From the NCBI GenBank assembly GCA_027485695.1, contig JAIXQO010000003.1, positions 310,001 to 374,000 on the forward strand: a stretch of DNA of 64,000 bases, in the 5' to 3' direction. The DNA is from Pseudomonadota bacterium. Its GTDB lineage: Bacteria; Bdellovibrionota; UBA1018. The notes beneath the pieces were generated by a model, which was not told the DNA's origin, made no database searches, and was given only the letters and a program-made list of their open reading frames with translations. Made by a program: the position numbers and the translations under genes. The number at the start of each line of letters is the position of its first letter. The stretch's first letter is position 1. Of this stretch, positions 9,206 to 18,051 are shown in pieces.

Positions 9206-10591
9206 CTATGGGTGAACAGTCAGGAAACACATTTCACGAATATCTTTGAAAAACTCAAATGAGCTCTGGATCACAGAGGGTGGGCGTAGATGGACGAGAT
9301 AGGCAGCTTCTTGCGGTAATTTCAGCCCTCGACTTTTCAGATCCCTGAAGCCTTGCAGGACGATCTCCAAGATTTGTTCTTGATTTTGAGTGGCTATTTT
9401 AACCGACGATTCGGGAATTGCCTCGAGTGGACGACGAAAATCGAAAACGATATCAAGAATGGTATTTACGTTCTTCATCAAGATTGATTTTTCTAACTCA
9501 TCGGATGACATGTGACCGATCAGTTGATCGTTTATTGCGTATTTAATGAATTTCAGGTCGTCCGTTGAGAGCGGCTGATGGGTTCGTATTCTCCCTGCGA
9601 TGATCAGCAGGCGTGGTCCATCGGTGAACCAGGATTCATGAAGTGGATCGATCTTGTGATCTAAAAAGTACTGGTCAATTTCTCGAATGGTTCGAAAGTT
9701 CTTGAGACTGAATACTTTTCTATTGGTAGGTGATTCTCGAATCCAATGTAACGGAGCAGATAAGGCTCCTTGCCGGGCAACGAACTCATCGTCCGCGGGG
9801 AGTCCATTCCAAATTTTTGTTTGCGCTAGAACACCACGTAAATGCGAAGGTTCTAGTTCTACGTGAGCGGCTACCTGATTTTCGATCCGGATCGAATTCT
9901 CACCAGTTTTTTTCAGATGCGAATCAAGCGATTGAGCGTTTTGTTGCTCACTCATCCGACTAAGAAGAATCGATATATCCTCTTTTGCGGCGAGCGTGGT
10001 CTCTAAATGACCGTAGCTTTGGATCAGATTGATGTGTCTCCGTATCGCTTGAATGAATGTTTCGTCTAGGAACGATATTCGAGTGAGTTGCTGGTAAATG
10101 TCTACGACCGCCTGTGCCCGTCTGATGATTATCGATGTCCAAGGTGAGCCTGGATGGGTCGAGGTCCAATCTTTCAAACGTCGCATCGAAGTCTTCATCC
10201 AAGGGATCGAGGACGCATTCTTCGAGATCTCAAAGGAATGGATCAAAACCGCACCCTGCAACACGGGGTGCAGAGTTTTTAATCCTATGTCATCGGAAAA
10301 AAGTTCAGTGAGTAACTTAGCCTGGGCATCAGAAGATCGAATACCTTCCATTGGCTGGAAAGTGGTTTCGACCAGCGTAAATGCCCGCTGAAAAAGTTTG
10401 GCATGGGCTATCGAGTCGAGAGGATCCAGTCGACCCGCTTCCTGGGTGATGATCATCGCTGACTTTTTGGTATCTTTGTACCAGACATCGTCCTCAGGTA
10501 GAAACTCCCAGAGATCCTTGGCGTTTGCCGCTGAAGTAAAAACGAAACCTAACATCAATGGGAACAGAGTCGATCGTTCAAACAGACGCAT
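9206..10591 (-). CDS. exported protein of unknown function
   Basis: The 461-residue protein begins MRLFERSTLFPLMLGFVFTS followed by AANAKDLWEF, a good signal peptide with an ANA-K cleavage site. The mature part is long, mostly helical in appearance and has no motif I recognise. It is 12 bp downstream of the cysteine-repeat lipoprotein gene on the same strand, so the two are probably co-transcribed and may act together in the envelope. No clear ribosome-binding site precedes the ATG, consistent with coupling to the upstream gene. Confidence 0.75.
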   Translation of the reverse strand: MRLFERSTLFPLMLGFVFTSAANAKDLWEFLPEDDVWYKDTKKSAMIITQEAGRLDPLDSIAHAKLFQRAFTLVETTFQPMEGIRSSDAQAKLLTELFSDDIGLKTLHPVLQGAVLIHSFEISKNASSIPWMKTSMRRLKDWTSTHPGSPWTSIIIRRAQAVVDIYQQLTRISFLDETFIQAIRRHINLIQSYGHLETTLAAKEDISILLSRMSEQQNAQSLDSHLKKTGENSIRIENQVAAHVELEPSHLRGVLAQTKIWNGLPADDEFVARQGALSAPLHWIRESPTNRKVFSLKNFRTIREIDQYFLDHKIDPLHESWFTDGPRLLIIAGRIRTHQPLSTDDLKFIKYAINDQLIGHMSSDELEKSILMKNVNTILDIVFDFRRPLEAIPESSVKIATQNQEQILEIVLQGFRDLKSRGLKLPQEAAYLVHLRPPSVIQSSFEFFKDIREMCFLTVHP

Positions 10592-10603
10592 ATAGGTTTA
10601 TTT

Positions 10604-12352
10604 TCACAAGGATTGGCAATTCGCCGAGGGGTTCCCATAAGCTCGGCAGACGAGCTGCTTCACTTTGTAGCCATTCCAGTAAGGAACCTGCTGACCGTTC
10701 ATCTCGACCGTTCCGTTTGGCGAGCTGACGTTCTTACAGATCTTGCCGTAGGTTGGATCGTCAAATGGCTTGCCTCCGTCCATACAAGAACACTGTCCGG
10801 CCTGCCAGAACATGAAAGACGTATCACACTCCGGTTGCTTCGGTACTTCGTCGGGCTTGATCGTGAGCTTGACCTGATTGAAGTCGAGTCCCGCTTTGCC
10901 TTCGACTGTCTTTGGGCAGATCGTGAACGGAGGCGTCGGTTGAATGATCGTGTAGCCTTCGCTTGATAAGTTGCCAGCCGCGATGGGAACCGGATTAAAC
11001 TGACCGCCGACGACTTCGAGTTTGATCTGAAGGGCTTCGTTCACGATCGAGTTATAAGTGTGCTTCAGATTGAAATACGCTGTCTCGTTGGTTTTTGAGG
11101 TGTAGTTTTTCCAAACCTTGATCACCAGCGGTGAGTTCGCATTGGGTTTGTTGCATTCCGTAACCGTTTCCACTTGGAAATCAGGTGCTTTACATGCAGA
11201 GGCTTTTCCCTCGGCTGCTCGGTAGTCGAATACTTCGCCCGCTTTGCAAGCATAGCAACTATCGGAACCGGAGTCGTAGCCTTCGCCTGGACCGGCTTTG
11301 TCCGCGCACTTCTGGTTCGACCACTGACGGTCTTTGCAGGACTTCGTCGCTGGATCGAAACGTTTTTCACCGCAGGATTCGCATTTGTTCGTTTTCGAGT
11401 TATACACTTCGTTCGTACAGTCGTTTTGCGTTTTCCGAGTCTCGCAACCGGTTGGAATATTTGGGCTGAAGAACAAGTTGCCCGGGTCGAAACAAGTTTG
11501 TGTGGTCGCGTTGTAGCATTTAGTCGCCGCTTTACATTCGGCCTCCGAGTATTTGCGCGGTTCGCATTTACGATTGCCCGGATTGAACGTCTCCTTGGCC
11601 GGATCGCAAGCGCGGCACATCATCGGGGCGATCCATTGTTCGCCGTCCTTACAGTCGACGCACGCGCCGTTCTGATAGTTTTTGGACATCGCGTAGCACT
11701 CAGCCGGAGTTGGAGGACGCTTCACGCACGTGAGGCCGTCGTTGGTCTGCTCGCCGGCCGGACAAGCTTCGCACTTCGCGCCTTTGAGGACCTGTCCCTT
11801 GGCCTTGCAAGAGGTGGCGCTTTCGGGCTTGTCCATACAGAGTTTGGTGACGTCGTTGAAAATTTTTCCGGTCGCGGCGCAATCGACGCATTTTTCAGCA
11901 GCCGCATCGAACGCGAATTTTCTCTCATGGCAATCTTCTGCGGTCGGAGGGCGATCCGCGCAGGTGACGGTAGCGTCTTCGTAGATTTTTCCTGCGAGTT
12001 CGCAATTCACGCATCTTTTAAGAACCGGATCGAATGCTTGTTTGAGTGCTTTGCAATCGTCTGAGGTGATGACGGTGACGATACACTGGTTTGCGGTCGG
12101 GTCGAAAACCTCTCCACGGGTCGTGCACTCGTAACAGGCATTCAAAGAAGCATCGTAGCCTTTGCCATCGGCGATGCAGGCTTCATAGATCGCTTGGGAT
12201 TCGTCGTAGTCTGGTTTGTTGTTATTCTGGGTGAAGCTTGCGACGCTTCGGCCTTTGACTTTGATGTTGGAGGACCCCATGAGTCCGCAACCTTGGGTGA
12301 AAATGATGACCATTGCGGCCGCAAGTACGCTTGAACCCCGTTTTAAACCCAT
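10604..12352 (-). CDS. lipoprotein with tandem cysteine-rich repeats
   Basis: The ATG at 12352 gives MGLKRGSSVLAAAMVIIFTQ then GCGLMGSS, a lipobox with lipidation at the cysteine after FTQG. A run of GGGGGA lies about 8 nt upstream. A GTG further up (12379) is possible but less likely. From about residue 45 to 400 the protein is a tandem array of roughly 35-40 residue units of the form C-x(n)-(F/Y)(D/N)-x(n)-C-x2-C. Examples are YDASLNACYEC, FDPVLKRCVNC, FDAAAEKCVDC and FNDVTKLC. The units resemble eukaryotic GCC2/GCC3 or furin-like cysteine knots. A cysteine-poor beta-rich domain follows, then a short cysteine-containing tail. Function unknown; a disulfide-stiffened surface stalk is my inference. 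Confidence 0.8.
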   Translation of the reverse strand: MGLKRGSSVLAAAMVIIFTQGCGLMGSSNIKVKGRSVASFTQNNNKPDYDESQAIYEACIADGKGYDASLNACYECTTRGEVFDPTANQCIVTVITSDDCKALKQAFDPVLKRCVNCELAGKIYEDATVTCADRPPTAEDCHERKFAFDAAAEKCVDCAATGKIFNDVTKLCMDKPESATSCKAKGQVLKGAKCEACPAGEQTNDGLTCVKRPPTPAECYAMSKNYQNGACVDCKDGEQWIAPMMCRACDPAKETFNPGNRKCEPRKYSEAECKAATKCYNATTQTCFDPGNLFFSPNIPTGCETRKTQNDCTNEVYNSKTNKCESCGEKRFDPATKSCKDRQWSNQKCADKAGPGEGYDSGSDSCYACKAGEVFDYRAAEGKASACKAPDFQVETVTECNKPNANSPLVIKVWKNYTSKTNETAYFNLKHTYNSIVNEALQIKLEVVGGQFNPVPIAAGNLSSEGYTIIQPTPPFTICPKTVEGKAGLDFNQVKLTIKPDEVPKQPECDTSFMFWQAGQCSCMDGGKPFDDPTYGKICKNVSSPNGTVEMNGQQVPYWNGYKVKQLVCRAYGNPSANCQSL

Positions 12353-12400
12353 GAAATTTTTCCCCCGAAAAATGATCACTTGTTAAACAGTAACACCGTG

Positions 12401-12416
12401 ATTAAACACGTTTAAT
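12401..12416. promoter_or_regulatory. palindrome upstream of the cysteine-repeat lipoprotein gene
   Basis: ATTAAACACGTTTAAT has 7-bp perfect arms around AC. It lies about 50 bp upstream of the lipoprotein start, between that gene and the 3' end of nagZ. It is a candidate operator; no regulator is identified. Confidence 0.3.
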
Positions 12417-12488
12417 GGATCAAAAAAGACGCAGGGGGAACTGTTCAGATTTCAAAAAGGTTCAAAGATCCGGCAAATGAAACGGAAA

Positions 12489-13562
12489 TTAGAGACGAAC
12501 GAGCTCTTGGTTTTCAGCCCGTCCCACGAACGAGCGGATCTGTTCGCGGTTGGGTTTCTCATAAGGAATCAGGAATTCGTTCTTCAGCGCGTACGAACGT
12601 TCAGCAGCATCGATCACACGTTCCGGCGAGAGGGTCCCGGCGTCGAGGGCGCGGACGAGCGCAGTGTACGCGTGGCGCGCGGCCGGCTCGCTTCGATAGA
12701 TGAGCAGATCGCAACCGGCCTCGAGCGCGAGCCGAGGAGCATCTTCGGCACCGTAGTGATCGGTGATGGCTTGCATCTCCAGATCGTCGCTAACGATGAT
12801 ACCAGTGTAACGGAGTTCGGTGCGTAGGATATCGATGAGCGTGTGATGAGAAAGCGTCGCTGGTACTTTTTCGTCGAGGTTTGGATTCAGCACGTGTGCG
12901 GTCATCACCCAGCGGCAGCCGGCTTTGAACGCTTTCAGAAACGGTTTGAATTCGCGTTCACGAAGCGTTTCAAGATCCGTATCCACGCGGGCGAGCGCGA
13001 GGTGAGAGTCAACAGTCGTGTCTCCATGCCCCGGAAAATGTTTCACGCATGCCTGCACGCCGTTCGTGACATGGCCACGGACCCAGCTACTGACCATTTT
13101 GCTCACGGTTTCCTCATCGGATCCAAAAGCGCGACGGCCAATGATCGGGTTCGCTGGATTGGAATCGACGTCAGCAACCGGCGTAAAATTCACATTGATA
13201 CCGACCGTTCGCAGCTCAAGGGCGACCATTTCGGAGATCGAATAAATGAGTTTAGGAGAGTCCTTATCGGCGATGTCTCTTGCTTCAGGAATGAGCGTGA
13301 ATCCTTCCTGGAATCTCTGGACTCGACCGCCTTCATGATCGACCGAAATCCAGAGGGGGAGTTCACGACGGCAATCCTGGATCTGCTCGCATAGATCGGC
13401 AACTTGGTTCGGGTTCTGGTAATTTTTTGCGAAAATGATGACGCCGCCGATGGACGCTTGGGAAATGAATGCCGAAGTCTCATCGCTGAGCTCCGTACCT
13501 TCGAACCCCATGATGAAACATTCGCCGAGTGCTTTTTTTGCTTTAGTGAGGAGAGCCGACAT
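12489..13562 (-). CDS. nagZ: beta-N-acetylhexosaminidase (GH3)
   Basis: This 357-residue protein belongs to glycoside hydrolase family 3. NagZ removes N-acetylglucosamine from muropeptides during peptidoglycan recycling in the cytoplasm. The sequence shows GGVIIFAKNYQNP, the substrate-binding WISVDHEGGRVQRF, the catalytic-loop motif KHFPGHGDTTVDSH with its histidine acid/base, and the nucleophile region GIIVSDDLEMQAI. No signal peptide is seen, as expected for a cytoplasmic enzyme. The length matches the family. It stands alone between exported-protein genes. A weak Shine-Dalgarno leaves the exact start open. Confidence 0.92.
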   Translation of the reverse strand: MSALLTKAKKALGECFIMGFEGTELSDETSAFISQASIGGVIIFAKNYQNPNQVADLCEQIQDCRRELPLWISVDHEGGRVQRFQEGFTLIPEARDIADKDSPKLIYSISEMVALELRTVGINVNFTPVADVDSNPANPIIGRRAFGSDEETVSKMVSSWVRGHVTNGVQACVKHFPGHGDTTVDSHLALARVDTDLETLREREFKPFLKAFKAGCRWVMTAHVLNPNLDEKVPATLSHHTLIDILRTELRYTGIIVSDDLEMQAITDHYGAEDAPRLALEAGCDLLIYRSEPAARHAYTALVRALDAGTLSPERVIDAAERSYALKNEFLIPYEKPNREQIRSFVGRAENQELVRL

Positions 13563-13635
13563 GTTGTTCAGGCTACCATGGCAAAAAAATGTGGAGCAAG
13601 TTCAATTGAGCAACGAGCAGTGGCGGGAGGATCGG

Positions 13636-14499
13636 CTATTTCCCCAGTGAATCCGCCATCAGGAAACGCCTTGCGATGGCTTCCTCGGCTTTTTCCACCA
13701 GGATATTGGTGCCGGGGCCGTTGCCTTTGAGTTCAATGCGTTCGATCTGCCCGGAATCGTGCACGTACCAGATGCCTTCTTGATCGTTGAAATGGACTGC
13801 AATGCGATTCGTTTTAGTCTTTTTAGCGAATTCGTCAGCTTCCTGAAGCGTGTAATGTCCGCTGACTGGTTGATAAGCGCGTTGAACTTGATCTTCCAGA
13901 ATTGCTGAGAATGATTGTTTTGTGTTCTTCTTGGCTTTTTTGAGGTGCTTACCGAGGTAAATCGGGAAGTGGCTCGAAAGAAACGCCTTCTTGGCGACAG
14001 AGCGTTCGATCGACGGTATTTCTTTAGAGTTCTTCCGGATTTTTACTTTTAGTATACCGCTTTTCATCGTGCCGTCGAGATCGATGGTCGAGTCGCGGTA
14101 AAAACTCTTGAACTGAAAAAGCACCGGCGTCAGGTTGTCCGTATTTTCGGCGAACGCGATGAGCTGCTCTTCGTTGATGGAGCCTTCTTCGTTCTTCCAA
14201 TACTGATTCTGGAACGCGATTTTGCCGTCTTTGATCTCGACTCGGTCGTGATAGTAGCCGAACGGGATACTACCGCCGACTTTGACGGTGTACCAGCTGT
14301 CCCAAAGCTGGGTTGCTTTGGTGGAGGTCGAATCGGTTACACCTGAACCGGCGGTGGGCGCGGTGGTAGCGGGAGTCGACGGAGCGACGACAGGCTTCTT
14401 GGGTTCCGCGGCGATAGTCAGCCCGCTTGAGAAGGCGAGCGCGGTGACGAAAAAGAATTTAAGAGACGCTCTGCGGACGAGGTTTTTTTTCGACGACAT
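13636..14499 (-). CDS. exported protein of unknown function
   Basis: The start at 14499 is chosen because AAGGAG lies 9 nt upstream; an open frame extends 8 codons further. The product (287 residues) has a signal peptide ending near TIAAEP and a proline/threonine-rich linker. A mainly beta domain follows, with repeated short antiparallel-looking stretches (SWYTVKVGGSIPFGYYHDRV, KDGKIAFQNQYW). The gene overlaps the 3' end of the upstream membrane-protein gene by 41 bp. No family or catalytic motif is recognised. Confidence 0.75.
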   Translation of the reverse strand: MSSKKNLVRRASLKFFFVTALAFSSGLTIAAEPKKPVVAPSTPATTAPTAGSGVTDSTSTKATQLWDSWYTVKVGGSIPFGYYHDRVEIKDGKIAFQNQYWKNEEGSINEEQLIAFAENTDNLTPVLFQFKSFYRDSTIDLDGTMKSGILKVKIRKNSKEIPSIERSVAKKAFLSSHFPIYLGKHLKKAKKNTKQSFSAILEDQVQRAYQPVSGHYTLQEADEFAKKTKTNRIAVHFNDQEGIWYVHDSGQIERIELKGNGPGTNILVEKAEEAIARRFLMADSLGK

Positions 14500-15346
14500 T
14501 TTCGAATCTCCTTTGAAGTACAAAACTGAATGCGGCTCCGGCGAGCACGACGAGCCAAGCGACGTAGATCCAGAGGATGAAAATCGGGATCGCGCCTAAG
14601 CTACCGTAAATCTTGTTGTAGGTGACGACGTGGCGGACGTAGTAGGAGTAGCCTGCTTTGGCGAGAATCCAACTCGCAGCCGTGGCTAGTGCTGCGATGA
14701 GTGCTGGGCGCCAATGAACGACCCGGTGCGGGATCCATCGATACATTCCGAAAAAAACGAAAATAAGGATCGGGAAAAGGATCCAACCACTCGGCAAGAA
14801 CGAGGTGAAACTCATCGTTTGAGAGGTCGCCACGCCGATGGCGAACGAGAGTCCGAGTGGTCCGAGCGTGATAAATAGCCAGTAGCTTGCGACTCGTTGG
14901 AATAAAGAACGCTGGATTTTGGTTTTCCAGATGCGATTGATCGTCTTTTCGATACTTGCCAGCATGGACATGCAGGTGAGGATCAAGCCAATGAGGCCGG
15001 TCGTGCCGAGCGCACCGGCGTGGATGTTGCCGATGAATTGCCGAAGCGCGTTTAAGGTCTGTTCGTCGGAGCCTTCGGCCAGGTTCTCGAAAATAAACGG
15101 TTCGACTGTCTTGTAGAGTTGGTCGAGTCCCCCGAACGCTTTGAAGATCGATAGGCTTACGGCGACGAGTGGAATGACCGACAAGAGGCTCGTGTAGGCG
15201 AGCGACGACGCTGCCAAACTGAGGTCGGCGGTTTTCACTTCTTCGACCGTCTCCATCAATAAGTCGGTCAGTTTTTTGACGGTAATCTTCACGTGTCTCA
15301 AGATACCTCCCATTCTAACCGAAGAGTGTTTGGGATGGCTCATCAT
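14459..15346 (-). CDS. YihY/BrkB family inner-membrane protein
   Basis: About 295 residues with five to six hydrophobic segments and the family signature SLAYTSLLSVIPLVAVSLSI near the N terminus. Other family features are GLIGLILTCMSMLASIEKTI and the C-terminal SLGAIPIFILWIYVAWLVVL. This is the YihY/virulence factor BrkB family, once called RNase BN. Its function is poorly defined and transport is suspected. Starts at 15346 or an ATG at 15313 are both possible, since neither has a clear ribosome-binding site. It diverges from tadC. Confidence 0.85.
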   Translation of the reverse strand: MMSHPKHSSVRMGGILRHVKITVKKLTDLLMETVEEVKTADLSLAASSLAYTSLLSVIPLVAVSLSIFKAFGGLDQLYKTVEPFIFENLAEGSDEQTLNALRQFIGNIHAGALGTTGLIGLILTCMSMLASIEKTINRIWKTKIQRSLFQRVASYWLFITLGPLGLSFAIGVATSQTMSFTSFLPSGWILFPILIFVFFGMYRWIPHRVVHWRPALIAALATAASWILAKAGYSYYVRHVVTYNKIYGSLGAIPIFILWIYVAWLVVLAGAAFSFVLQRRFENVVEKKPRPQSVS

Positions 15347-15372
15347 TTATTCGAGAGCGGAGGGATTAGCTC

Positions 15373-16317
15373 ATGAAAATGCCTGGCTTCGGACTACTCT
15401 CGCAAAGCAGTCTCGATTTTACCTACCTAGCCGGACTTATTGGGATCTTTGTGGCCGTATTTATCATCGCTCATATGCTGATGAGCGAAGAAATCCGGTC
15501 GGCGGCCTCGGAAAACATCGCTGATCTTCGGGACCGCAAGGCTTCGAACGGCCTGGTCAAGATCGCGCGCCCGTTCATCACTCAGTACGTCGTTCCGATG
15601 ATCCGTGGCAAAGCGATGTGGGAGTCGCACCGAATTCGCTACAAACGCATGCTCATTACCGCCGGGTTGTCCGAAGAGCTGACCCCGGACGAGTTCATCT
15701 CATTTAAATTTTTCCTGATCCTTTTTTTCCCGATCGCGCTCCTAGGTCTCAATCGCGCGGGATTGATGGATATCTCGCTACTCTGGGTGTTCGTGGCGGC
15801 GGTTGTCGGATTCATTTACCCGGATTTCTGGGCCAAATCGTTGATTCAGAGACGGCAGAAAGAGATCTTGAAATCGCTGCCGTTCATCGTCGATCTGCTC
15901 GCGCTCTCGACCGAGGCTGGCCTCGACTTTATCGGAGCGATGCAAAAGGTCGTCGAAAAAGCCAATCCGAGCCCTCTAGTCGATGAGATCGGACAGGTCC
16001 TGAAAGAGATCAAAGTCGGTTCCGCGCGCGCTGAAGCGCTTCGTGAAATGGCGACTCGGATCGGGATGCAATCGATCAATAGTTTCGTGGCGATCTTGAT
16101 TTCTTCTGATCAGATGGGTGCATCGATCGGCAAGATCCTGCGTCAGCAGTCGGAGCAGATCCGCGCCGAGCGGATGTTGCGCGCGGAAAAAGCCGGCGCC
16201 AAAGCCGCGACTCAAGTCATGCTTCCAGCGATTTTCCTGCTTTTTCCGGCCATTCTTCTCATGGTCGGTGGCCCGTTCGTCATTCAGTTCATGAGTGGCG
16301 GCGGATCGGTGCCTTAA
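15373..16317 (+). CDS. tadC: Tad pilus inner-membrane platform protein TadC
   Basis: This 314-residue type II secretion F-domain protein has an N-terminal membrane anchor (about residues 17-38) and a central pair of hydrophobic segments. The GspF core includes LKSLPFIVDLLALSTEAGLD. A C-terminal hydrophobic hairpin (VMLPAIFLLFPAILLMVGGP) closes it. TadC pairs with TadB as the platform on which the TadA ATPase works. GGAGGG lies 8 nt before the ATG. It sits 17 kb away from tadB and the rest of the operon, separated by an ABC importer on the other strand and the FHA cluster. It converges on the importer gene 13 bp away. Confidence 0.88.
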   Translation: MKMPGFGLLSQSSLDFTYLAGLIGIFVAVFIIAHMLMSEEIRSAASENIADLRDRKASNGLVKIARPFITQYVVPMIRGKAMWESHRIRYKRMLITAGLSEELTPDEFISFKFFLILFFPIALLGLNRAGLMDISLLWVFVAAVVGFIYPDFWAKSLIQRRQKEILKSLPFIVDLLALSTEAGLDFIGAMQKVVEKANPSPLVDEIGQVLKEIKVGSARAEALREMATRIGMQSINSFVAILISSDQMGASIGKILRQQSEQIRAERMLRAEKAGAKAATQVMLPAIFLLFPAILLMVGGPFVIQFMSGGGSVP

Positions 16318-16330
16318 GGTGTGATTGTTA

Positions 16331-17275
16331 CTACTGAACGTAGAACTCTTTGGCGCTTTTCTTCTTCTTGACGAGTTTGAGTTCCACGAGAGCGTCTGAA
16401 ATCGCGTTCCATCGAGCATCGGTCATTTTACCGATTTCGGATTCTTTCATGCCTTTTGGGAGGACGAACGGTTTTTGCAGTTCTGCGATTTGATTGAAGG
16501 TTGCAAGCGTCATAGTGGGATTCAGTTTCGCCATGATTTCGTTCGAAGGCTTCGGATCTTTTAGGTAGGAGATCCAACCTTCGCGGACGGCTTCGACCAT
16601 TTTTTTCACCAACTCCGGTTTCTCGGTCATCGTCTTGCGGCGAGTGACGAGGAGGGAGGCGTACGGATCGTAACCTTCGTCGGCAATCAGGAACGTTTTC
16701 ACTTTTGCGCCTTTTTCCCGGGCGGCCAGGGGCTCAGACGTGACGAAACACTGTTGGCGAAACTGCGGATCCGCTAAGAACGTACCGACGCCACCGCTGT
16801 AGGGAACGATCGTGACTTTGAGGTCTTTTTTGAATTTGTTTTTGAGATAGAGCGTATAAGGCATGCCCACTGCGATTGCCATGTTGCCCGGCGTAGCGAA
16901 CGCGTCTTTCATGCTCTTGATTCCCGACGCTTCGTGAACCATGACGCCTTGAGGATTCGAGATATAGCCCGTGAAAATAGCGACCAAGTCGCTGCCGCGA
17001 TCTTGGGCGATCACCAGTTCATCGGCCGATGAGATCCCGAACTCGACCTTGCCCGCAGATACGATCTGGGCCACTGGGGTTCCGCCGCCGCCTTCGATGA
17101 TTTCCACGTCTAAATCACGTTTGGCGAAATGGTTGCCCAGTTTCGCTTGGTAGAATCCGCCGAACTCAGGCTCAGGTTTCCAGTTCAGCGCGAGTTTCGT
17201 TTTCACCGGCGTTGAAGCGGCGAAACCAGAGAAGGAATAGAGAGCAAGGGAAACCAGCGTGATGATGCGTTTCAT
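16331..17275 (-). CDS. ABC transporter substrate-binding protein (NMT1/ThiY/SsuA-like)
   Basis: The 314-residue product has a signal peptide ending at FAAS. The NMT1-type opening is KLALNWKPEPEFGGFYQAK, followed by VEIIEGGGGTPVAQIVSAGK and VEFGISSADELV. This family binds small organic nutrients: pyrimidine precursors of thiamine, sulfonates, nitrate or riboflavin. The opening is closest in feel to ThiY/RibY-type proteins, but the ligand cannot be assigned from sequence alone. It is last in a three-gene operon and overlaps the permease gene by 4 bp (ATGA). Confidence 0.85.
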   Translation of the reverse strand: MKRIITLVSLALYSFSGFAASTPVKTKLALNWKPEPEFGGFYQAKLGNHFAKRDLDVEIIEGGGGTPVAQIVSAGKVEFGISSADELVIAQDRGSDLVAIFTGYISNPQGVMVHEASGIKSMKDAFATPGNMAIAVGMPYTLYLKNKFKKDLKVTIVPYSGGVGTFLADPQFRQQCFVTSEPLAAREKGAKVKTFLIADEGYDPYASLLVTRRKTMTEKPELVKKMVEAVREGWISYLKDPKPSNEIMAKLNPTMTLATFNQIAELQKPFVLPKGMKESEIGKMTDARWNAISDALVELKLVKKKKSAKEFYVQ

Positions 17276-18051
17276 GCGGAAAGGTCCTTTCGTTCAGAAG
17301 CGTGCCAGCGGCCGAGGAACAACCGCGATAAGAGGTTCACTGCGGAGATCAGGGCGATACCGAGCAGTGCGGATGCGATGACGGCCGCAAAAATCTGTTC
17401 CATGCGTTGTTGCGCGCGAGCGGCTTCGACGAGACTGCCGAGACCGCCGCCGCCAATGAATTCACCGATGATTGCGCCGATGACGGCGAGTCCGCTAGAG
17501 ATGCGGAGACCGGAGAAGATCTGCGGTAGCGCGGAGGGGATCCTACAGCTGATCAGCGTACGGAAACGGCTGCTTCCGTAGAGACGGAACAAGTCGAGGA
17601 ACGTAGGCTCGGTCGATTGCAAACCGAGAAGCGTGCTCGCGATGATCGGAAACAGTGAACAGATGAATGCTGAGGCGATCACCGTCGGTCTCCCGAATCC
17701 GAACCAGATCACCAGCACGGGTGCCAGCGAAACGATCGGTACGGTTTGGAAAAACGTCGCGTAAGGATAGAGAGCGCGACGGAGAAATGTCGAGAGGCTT
17801 AGGAGGATTGCGGTACTGAAACCGACGATGAAACTGAGCACAAGCCCCACCACCGCACAAGAGAACGTCGAATAGATCGCCGGATAGAGGATATCCCACT
17901 CATCGACAAAATTTCGCATGACATCGAAAGGCGCCGGAATAATGAACGAGGGAACGATGTTCCGTCTCACTAAGAATTCCACGAGCGTGATCCAGACCAG
18001 GAGGGGCATCAAGGGGGGCAAAACTCTCGATAGGAATGACTTGAGTTTCAT
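17272..18051 (-). CDS. ABC transporter permease (SsuC/ThiX type)
   Basis: This 259-residue protein has about six transmembrane segments and the BPD-transport signature region GLAVIGAIIGEFIGGGGLGS. The preceding LISCRIPSALPQIFSGLRIS is the EAA loop that contacts the ATPase. It forms the membrane channel of the importer encoded with its neighbours. It overlaps the ATPase gene by 1 bp and the binding-protein gene by 4 bp. Confidence 0.88.
   Translation of the reverse strand: MKLKSFLSRVLPPLMPLLVWITLVEFLVRRNIVPSFIIPAPFDVMRNFVDEWDILYPAIYSTFSCAVVGLVLSFIVGFSTAILLSLSTFLRRALYPYATFFQTVPIVSLAPVLVIWFGFGRPTVIASAFICSLFPIIASTLLGLQSTEPTFLDLFRLYGSSRFRTLISCRIPSALPQIFSGLRISSGLAVIGAIIGEFIGGGGLGSLVEAARAQQRMEQIFAAVIASALLGIALISAVNLLSRLFLGRWHASERKDLSA

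Noticed and set aside
11174-12064. A 296-residue plus-strand open frame
   Set aside because: It is a shadow of the cysteine-repeat lipoprotein; its repeats of F, R and A simply mirror the repeats on the other strand.
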